A stretch of DNA of 64,000 nt from Rhizobium rhododendri (lineage in GTDB: Bacteria > Pseudomonadota > Alphaproteobacteria > Rhizobiales > Rhizobiaceae): the NCBI RefSeq assembly GCF_007000325.2, contig NZ_CP117267.1, forward strand, positions 3,115,001 to 3,179,000, given 5' to 3'. Below the pieces are notes generated by a model. The model made no database searches, was not told the origin of the DNA, and saw only the letters and a list, made by a program, of their open reading frames with translations. The translations under genes and the position numbers were made by a program. The first letter of the stretch is position 1. Every line of letters begins with the position of its first letter. This document shows positions 59,069-64,000 of the stretch, piece by piece.

Positions 59069-59695
59069 GTGACAGCAGACAGGATCGACGCCCACTATCT
59101 TCGTATGCCCCATGCCGAGCGCGGAATGGTCGTCGGCCTGTTCGGCGGCTCCTTCAATCCGCCGCACCCCGGCCATGTGCTGGTTGCAGAAATTGCCATC
59201 CGCCGGCTGGGCCTCGACCAGCTCTGGTGGATGGTGACGCCCGGCAACCCTTTGAAGAATACCAATCAGCTCGCCCCGATGGCAGAGCGCATCGCACTCA
59301 GCGAAAAGATTGCGATCGATCCCCGCATCAAGGTGACCGGCTTCGAGCAGGCGCTCAACATGCGCTATACGGCCGATACGCTGGCCCGCGTCAAGGCGCT
59401 GAACAGCCACGTGCATTTCATCTGGATCATGGGCGCCGATAGCCTGAACACGTTCCACAAATGGCAGAAGTGGCAGACCATCGCCAATACTTTCCCGATC
59501 GCCGTGATCGATCGGCCGGGTTCGACGCTCTCGCACCTGTCGGCAAAGATGGCGAAGACCTTTCACTACGCCCGTGTCGACGAAGACGACGCAAGGGTGC
59601 TGTGGAAGAAGCGTGCACCGGCCTGGACATTCATCCACGGTCCGCGCTCGACGCTGAGCTCGACCGCTCTCCGCGAAGAGCAGCAGAAAACCTGA
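59069..59695 (+). CDS. nadD: Nicotinate-nucleotide adenylyltransferase
   Basis: A 208-residue NadD that makes nicotinic acid adenine dinucleotide in NAD synthesis. VGLFGGSFNPPHPGHVLVA is the nucleotidyl-transferase GxFxPxHxGH motif, GADSLNTFHKW follows, and STLSSTALRE is the C-terminal ISSTxIR-like motif. The start is uncertain: GTG 59069, just after the proA stop, or ATG 59105, which would remove 12 residues; neither has a clear ribosome-binding site. Confidence 0.93.
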   Translation: MTADRIDAHYLRMPHAERGMVVGLFGGSFNPPHPGHVLVAEIAIRRLGLDQLWWMVTPGNPLKNTNQLAPMAERIALSEKIAIDPRIKVTGFEQALNMRYTADTLARVKALNSHVHFIWIMGADSLNTFHKWQKWQTIANTFPIAVIDRPGSTLSHLSAKMAKTFHYARVDEDDARVLWKKRAPAWTFIHGPRSTLSSTALREEQQKT

Positions 59696-59717
59696 ATTTC
59701 CGAAATTTGAAATCCTC

Positions 59718-59842
59718 AAAAATGAAAAGCCCGACGGGGGAGGAGATCCGTCGGGCCTATCAAAACTGATCGACAACCGGGAGGAGGAGTGTCATCGATC
59801 CAAAATCGAATGGCGCTGGGAGGAGGAGTGCGCCGTTCGATG
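59718..59842 (-). ncRNA. NfeR1/alpha-r14-like trans-acting small RNA
   Basis: The minus strand reads as three stem-loops whose loops each present CTCCTCCC-type anti-Shine-Dalgarno sequence. Hairpin 1 pairs 59805-59816 with 59830-59841, with its loop at 59817-59829. Hairpin 2 pairs 59768-59773 with 59795-59800. Hairpin 3 is a 9-bp terminator, 59748-59756 with 59729-59737, followed by TTTTCATTTTT. A -10-like TAGATT (59848-59853) predicts a start near 59841, giving about 125 bases. The architecture matches the Sinorhizobium NfeR1 (alpha-r14) family, which base-pairs with ribosome-binding sites of transporter mRNAs. No expression data are implied. Confidence 0.8.
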
Positions 59843-59853
59843 AGTTAAATCTA

Positions 59854-60169
59854 GCACAGCTGTCGAGAAGTAAAATCGTTGATATCGCAACGCAGCCATG
59901 CATTTTACAAATGACAGAAAAGTGCAAATGCACAAAATTAAATCTTTCGTAAGCTTTCGCGCGAGATCACACCGACCACCTACGCTGTTGACGACGCCCT
60001 GCCCCCAAAAGACGCTGGGGCGCCATGTTGCAGCCCGATGGATGTCACAGGGGCCTACAGAGCCATGCGAAATCGACCAAGTCAGTAGGGAATAGCAATC
60101 GGCGAAATCTCTGAAATCATTGTCGATTAATCGTGTTGACGAAACCGACGCTGGTCAAATCGCGCGAAG
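59854..60169. other. Non-coding gap between sRNA and mod operon
   Basis: About 315 bases without a convincing gene. It contains a short palindrome, GTGCA-AA-TGCAC (59922-59933), upstream of the sRNA promoter. It should hold the sRNA control region and part of the modA promoter. Confidence 0.4.
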
Positions 60170-60193
60170 CGATATATTCCTGAAAATACTTCG
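60170..60193. promoter_or_regulatory. Candidate ModE box upstream of modA
   Basis: CGATATATT, six bases, AATACTTCG: two arms that are inverted repeats at seven of nine positions and resemble the CGnTATAT-N6-ATATAnCG ModE/Mo-box pattern. It lies 17 bases before the modA ATG, where bound ModE would block expression at high molybdate. Confidence 0.6.
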
Positions 60194-60210
60194 CCAATTT
60201 GGAGATTACC

Positions 60211-61002
60211 ATGCCGACCCGCCGTTCCTGGATGAAACTTGCCGCTGTAGCCATTGTCGCCGGCTGGCTCGGATTGACCACCGGCGTCTCTCCCTCGGCA
60301 GCGGCGGAAAAAATAACCGTGTTCGCTGCCGCCAGCATGAAGAACGCCCTCGACAGCGCAAACGCCGCTTACACCGCCCAGAGCGGCAAGCAGATCACCG
60401 TGTCCTATGCCGCGAGTTCGGCGCTGGCAAAGCAGATCGAGAGCGGCGCACCTGCAGATATCTTCATTTCGGCCGACACCGACTGGATGGCATACCTCGG
60501 CAACAAGAACCTGCTGAAGCCGGATACGCAGGTAAACCTATTGGGCAACCAGATCGTGCTCGTTGCCCCCCGCGACAAAGCGAAGCCGGTTGAGATCAAG
60601 GCCGGCATGGATTTCTCCGCCCTCCTCGGCGACGGTCGCCTGGCGATGGGCCAGGTCGATTCCGTGCCAGCCGGTAAATACGGCAAGGCAGCCCTCGAAA
60701 AACTGGGGATCTGGCCGTCGGTCGAAAGCAAGGTTGCCGGTGCCGAAAGCGTGCGCGCTGCGCTGGCGCTGGTATCGCGCGGCGAAGCCCCCTACGGAAT
60801 TGTCTATCAGACGGATGCCGCCTCCGACCCGGGCGTCGCCATCGTCGGCACTTTTCCAGCAGACAGCCACCCGCCCATCATCTATCCGCTCGCCATCACT
60901 GCCAGCAGCAGGAACAAGGATGTCGATGCCTATTACGACTTCCTCAAGTCGTCCAAGGCGGAGCCTTTCTTCGAGCACGAAGGTTTCACCATCCTGAACT
61001 GA
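60211..61002 (+). CDS. modA: Molybdate-binding periplasmic protein
   Basis: A 263-residue ABC binding protein for molybdate/tungstate. A signal peptide (MKLAAVAIVAGWLGLTTG, with cleavage near SAAA) precedes ITVFAAASMKNALD, YAASSALAKQIESGAPADIFISAD, MGQVDSVPAGKYGKAAL and YGIVYQTDA, all ModA landmarks. ATG 60211 has GGAG seven bases upstream. It is the first gene of modABC. Confidence 0.95.
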   Translation: MPTRRSWMKLAAVAIVAGWLGLTTGVSPSAAAEKITVFAAASMKNALDSANAAYTAQSGKQITVSYAASSALAKQIESGAPADIFISADTDWMAYLGNKNLLKPDTQVNLLGNQIVLVAPRDKAKPVEIKAGMDFSALLGDGRLAMGQVDSVPAGKYGKAALEKLGIWPSVESKVAGAESVRAALALVSRGEAPYGIVYQTDAASDPGVAIVGTFPADSHPPIIYPLAITASSRNKDVDAYYDFLKSSKAEPFFEHEGFTILN

Positions 61003-61054
61003 ACATCGCCTGCCTGCTGCATGACCGGCGGACCAACAGGGAAAGAGAGCGGTT

Positions 61055-61753
61055 TTGGAGGGATGGCATTTAAGCAGTGACGAGTGGACGGCGATTCTGC
61101 TTAGCCTGCGCGTCGCTAGCGTGGCCATGCTGGTGAGCCTGCCATTCGGGGTCGCCGCAGCGCTGCTTCTCGCTCGCGGCCGGTTCTTTGGAAAATCGCT
61201 GCTGAACGGCATCATCCATATGCCGCTGATCCTGCCGCCGGTCGTCACCGGTTTTCTGCTGCTGATCCTGTTCGGTCGCCGCGGCGTCATCGGCGCCTTC
61301 CTCGACAACCATTTCGGCATCGTCTTTTCTTTTAGATGGACCGGTGCCGCGCTCGCCTGCGGAATCATGGGGTTCCCCCTGATGGTACGCAGCATCCGGC
61401 TGTCGCTGGAAGCCGTCGACCGCAAGCTGGAGGAGGCTGCAGGAACGCTGGGTGCCAGTCCTGTGTGGATATTCCTCACCGTCACCTTGCCGCTCACGCT
61501 CCCCGGTATCATTGCCGGCATGATCCTCTCATTTGCCAAGGCGATGGGGGAATTCGGCGCCACCATCACCTTCGTCTCCAACATTCCTGGCGAAACCCAG
61601 ACGCTTTCGTCGGCAATCTATACCTTCACTCAGCTCCCCGGCGGCGATGCGGGCGCGCTGAGGCTCACCGTCGTCGCGGTGCTGATTTCCATGACCGCAC
61701 TGCTGGCGTCCGAGTTTCTTGCCCGTTGGGTCGGCCGCAGGGTGGACGTCTGA
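61055..61753 (+). CDS. modB: Molybdate ABC transporter permease
   Basis: A 232-residue permease with five to six spans, colinear with E. coli Mod[73 protein letters not shown] (EAA loop) and [25 protein letters not shown] in parts. The start is TTG 61055, with AAAGAGAG upstream; there is no ATG near the expected N-terminus. Confidence 0.94.
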   Translation: MEGWHLSSDEWTAILLSLRVASVAMLVSLPFGVAAALLLARGRFFGKSLLNGIIHMPLILPPVVTGFLLLILFGRRGVIGAFLDNHFGIVFSFRWTGAALACGIMGFPLMVRSIRLSLEAVDRKLEEAAGTLGASPVWIFLTVTLPLTLPGIIAGMILSFAKAMGEFGATITFVSNIPGETQTLSSAIYTFTQLPGGDAGALRLTVVAVLISMTALLASEFLARWVGRRVDV

Positions 61754-62829
61754 TGACGCTGACGGTGAACATCCGCCACAGGCTCGGCGCTTTTGCGCTG
61801 GACGCTGCCTTTACCGCAGAGGGCGGGGTTACGGCCCTGTTCGGCCGCTCCGGCTCTGGGAAGACCTCGCTCATCCGCAGCATTGCCGGGCTGATCCACC
61901 CCGACCACGGCCACGTTGCGCTCGATGGCAGGGTGCTGACGGACACGGACCAAAATATCTTCGTGCCCCGCCATCGCCGCCGTTTCGGCTACGTCTTTCA
62001 GGAGGCACGGCTGTTTCCGCATCTGTCGGTTCGCCACAACCTCGGCTATGGCCGCTGGTTCGCGCCGAAAACGACCGACCGCGACGATTTCGACAGCGTC
62101 GTCGATCTACTCGGGCTCGGCCCGCTTCTGGAGCGCCGACCCGGCAAGCTGTCGGGCGGCGAAAAGCAGCGGGTGGCAATCGGCCGTGCCCTGCTCTCCA
62201 ACCCGCGCCTGTTGCTGATGGACGAGCCGCTGGCGGCACTCGACGAGGAGCGCAAGGCAGAGATCCTGCCCTATCTTGAACGGCTGCGCGACGAGACGAA
62301 AATCCCGATCGTCTATGTCAGCCACGCGATTGCAGAGGTCGCGAGGCTCGCAAGCCGCGTCGTCCTTTTGCGCGACGGCCATGTGGAAGCGGTCGGCAGC
62401 GCCGTCGAGGTTTTGAGCCTGCCATCGACGGCGGAGGGCGCCGAGCGCCGCGAGGCCGGCGTGCTGCTGGAAGGCCGCATCGACAGCATCTCGCAGACCC
62501 ATCTCCTATCGACCGTCGCCCTGAAGACCGCGAAACTGCAGGTGCCGGGGACAGGATTTCCGGTCGGCAGGATGGTGCGGATCCACGTCCCCGCCCGCGA
62601 TGTGATGCTGGCGACCGTGCGCCCGGAAGGCCTCAGCGCGCTCAATATTCTCGAAGGAACGATCACCTGGATCGGCGTGGTCGCCAACGGTGCGCTGGAA
62701 GTCCGCCTCAACTGTGGCGGCGACCCGATCCTGTCGCGGATTACCCAGCTGTCAGGCGAAAGACTGCGCTTGGCAGTGGGCATGACCGTTTTTGCAGTCA
62801 TCAAGACAGTCGCCCTGCAAAACGGATGA
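61753..62829 (+). CDS. modC: Molybdate ABC transporter ATP-binding protein
   Basis: A 358-residue ATPase. Walker A is GRSGSGKTS, the signature is [16 protein letters not shown], Walker B is [12 protein letters not shown] and the H-loop is VYVSHAIAE. The C-terminal third is a Mop/TOBE domain ([31 protein letters not shown] in parts) that binds molybdate and can inhibit uptake. ATG 61753 overlaps the modB stop by one base. Confidence 0.95.
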   Translation: MTLTVNIRHRLGAFALDAAFTAEGGVTALFGRSGSGKTSLIRSIAGLIHPDHGHVALDGRVLTDTDQNIFVPRHRRRFGYVFQEARLFPHLSVRHNLGYGRWFAPKTTDRDDFDSVVDLLGLGPLLERRPGKLSGGEKQRVAIGRALLSNPRLLLMDEPLAALDEERKAEILPYLERLRDETKIPIVYVSHAIAEVARLASRVVLLRDGHVEAVGSAVEVLSLPSTAEGAERREAGVLLEGRIDSISQTHLLSTVALKTAKLQVPGTGFPVGRMVRIHVPARDVMLATVRPEGLSALNILEGTITWIGVVANGALEVRLNCGGDPILSRITQLSGERLRLAVGMTVFAVIKTVALQNG

Positions 62830-62838
62830 CCGGTGTTA

Positions 62839-63216
62839 TCACGCTTCCGGCAACCCCTGCGGACGGTAGTGCTCCTGCAGCCACAGCAGATCGTCGGCGA
62901 GAACGAGGGCGACCGCCCGCTCCATCGCCCGGAACCGCTCGAGCAGCGCCTCGCCGAAGGGTGTCAGCACCGCACCGCCACCCTTCTGGCCGCCCCGCTG
63001 CGATTCGACCGAGGGCACGTCGAACATGCGGTTGAGGTCGCTGACCAGAAGCCATGCGCGGCGGTAGGACATATCCATGGCTCGCCCCGCCGCCGAAATC
63101 GAGCCCGTCCTGCGGATGTGCTCAAGCAGCTCCATCTTGCCCCGGCCAAGCCGATCCTGTCCCGTGAAACGGATGCGCAGGATGGCGTCTATCGTGTCGT
63201 TGGAATGTCTGGTCAT
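62839..63216 (-). CDS. modE: ModE-like regulator, DNA-binding domain only
   Basis: A 125-residue winged-helix protein matching the N-terminal half of ModE: GRGKMELLEHIRRTGSISAAGRAMDMSYRRAWLLVSDLNRMF, then RGGQKGGGAVLTPFGEALLERFRAME, in parts. The C-terminal tandem Mop domains that bind molybdate in E. coli ModE are absent, so it either senses Mo differently or acts with another protein. It is convergent with modC and probably binds the ModE-like box before modA. Confidence 0.88.
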   Translation of the reverse strand: MTRHSNDTIDAILRIRFTGQDRLGRGKMELLEHIRRTGSISAAGRAMDMSYRRAWLLVSDLNRMFDVPSVESQRGGQKGGGAVLTPFGEALLERFRAMERAVALVLADDLLWLQEHYRPQGLPEA

Positions 63217-63498
63217 GGCCCGCAGCTTTTGAGCGTTGTTTCCCTATACGCGCAGCACTCTTGGCTGTATACGGCCGTACCCGAGGCATCGATATGGGCC
63301 AATGGGAAGGCCGACGGGCAAAAATTCGCAGATCGGTGCCGAAAACGCATCGCTGGCCGAGAAACTGAGCCCCGACCGCCGATGCCGAGCTGCACGCGTC
63401 TTGAAACCTTAGTGCTTTGATGCCTATCTTGAGAACTGATTTGAACGACAGTTCGAATCAATCGCGTGCATGTTCTGTTACTCCTGAAAGGAAAAGCA

Positions 63499-63912
63499 CT
63501 GACAACAGTACACGCCAAGGGACGAACGCTAGCCGTTGCCCCGAAGAGCCCGGAACGTGGCGTTGATGCCGCCGCCCGCGCCCTGCAAGCCGTCCTCAAC
63601 AGCCTTGAGGACTCCAAAGCTGAAGACATCGTCACCATCAACATTGCGGGCAAATCCGCGCTGGGCGACTACATGGTTGTGGTCTCCGGGCGCTCAAACC
63701 GCCATGTCCTGGCGATCTCCGATCACCTCACGTCCGATATCAAGGGCGAAGGTCTCGGCAACCCGCGCGTCGAAGGTCTCGACGCAGGCGACTGGGTTCT
63801 GATCGACACTGGTGACATCATCGTCCACGTCTTCCGTCCGGAAATCCGCGAGTTCTACAACATCGAAAAGATGTGGGCCGCGCCGGATCTCGACGAGGGC
63901 ACGATACACTAG
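63499..63912 (+). CDS. rsfS: Ribosome silencing factor RsfS, probable CTG start
   Basis: A 137-residue RsfS (Iojap/DUF143) that binds L14 and blocks 70S joining when nutrients are low. ALQAVLNSLEDSKAEDIVTINIAGKSALGDYMVVVSGRSNRHV in parts, VEGLDAGDWVLIDTGDIIVHVF and REFYNIEKMW are diagnostic. The start appears to be CTG 63499: AAAGGA stands at proper spacing and LTTVHAKG would align with the family's usual N-terminus. GTG 63466 is the only nearby canonical alternative and has no ribosome-binding site. Confidence 0.9.
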   Translation: MTTVHAKGRTLAVAPKSPERGVDAAARALQAVLNSLEDSKAEDIVTINIAGKSALGDYMVVVSGRSNRHVLAISDHLTSDIKGEGLGNPRVEGLDAGDWVLIDTGDIIVHVFRPEIREFYNIEKMWAAPDLDEGTIH

Positions 63913-64000
63913 CAGATCCGGTTTCCCCGGCTGCTGCGCAGGTTTGACTGGCCGCAACGGCATCTGTCGCGCGGCTAAGAAATATGTGCGGCCGTGCTGG

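Noticed and set aside
63984..64000. A new gene starting ATGTGCGGCCGTGC at the right edge, resembling the MCGR start of SRAP proteins
   Set aside because: Only five codons are visible, the next residues do not fit the family well and no ribosome-binding site is clear.

Overview
The window looks like a piece of a chromosome from a Rhizobiaceae bacterium (Rhizobium/Agrobacterium-like). The reasons are a giant cyclic beta-1,2-glucan synthase (ndvB/chvB) beside opgC, an imuA-imuB-dnaE2 mutagenesis cassette behind a perfect alphaproteobacterial LexA box (GTTC-N7-GTTC), an NfeR1/alpha-r14-like small RNA with three anti-Shine-Dalgarno loops, frequent TTG/GTG starts and GC-rich coding DNA. Most of it is ordinary core and lifestyle gene content, with one compact accessory insertion at a tRNA gene.

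Layout. 1-6.1 kb: the start of a secreted protein, then a sugar-acid locus. uxuA and a xylonate-dehydratase-like IlvD/Edd enzyme face a GntR regulator, an SDR oxidoreductase and a D-lyxose-isomerase-family protein across one 124-bp control region. 6.1-16.6 kb: a GNAT acetyltransferase, opgC and ndvB (2,833 codons). 17-25 kb: an XRE-cupin regulator, two tiny genes, and a coupled dipeptide-type ABC transporter operon led by an M19 dipeptidase. 25-30 kb: DUF1993, a phosphonate-monoester-hydrolase-like sulfatase-fold enzyme, galE/exoB, two small unknowns, and bfd-bfr. 30.3-36.1 kb: the SOS mutagenesis operon. 36.3-47.1 kb: a minimal zincin, DUF1737, a CitE-like lyase, leuD, a diguanylate cyclase, an EmrAB-type efflux pair, a CPA2 antiporter fused to Usp domains, recX and a cold-shock protein. 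47.4-50.9 kb: a YdeP-type molybdoenzyme and a Tim44-domain protein.

51.05-53.08 kb is the accessory spot. An intact tRNA-Ser(CGA) lies at 52986-53075, and a 64-bp copy of its 3' part (63/64 identical) lies at 51051-51114. Between them sits only a two-gene ATGA-coupled operon encoding a stand-alone HipA-like kinase and a DUF3037 protein, in DNA visibly less GC-rich than the flanks. This has the form of a minimal tRNA-borne island without an integrase, and it is the best candidate here for an undescribed system.

53.4-64 kb: rplU-rpmA, two GNATs, obgE-proB-proA-nadD in a tight run, the NfeR1-like sRNA on the minus strand, modABC behind a ModE-like palindrome, a ModE lacking its molybdate-binding domain, and rsfS, which apparently starts at CTG.

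Functional threads: cell-envelope glucan synthesis and modification (ndvB, opgC, galE); carbon scavenging (sugar acids, dipeptides); stress-induced mutagenesis; iron storage (bfd-bfr); molybdate uptake; proline/NAD/ribosome-assembly housekeeping. All calls come from reading the sequence; no database search was run.
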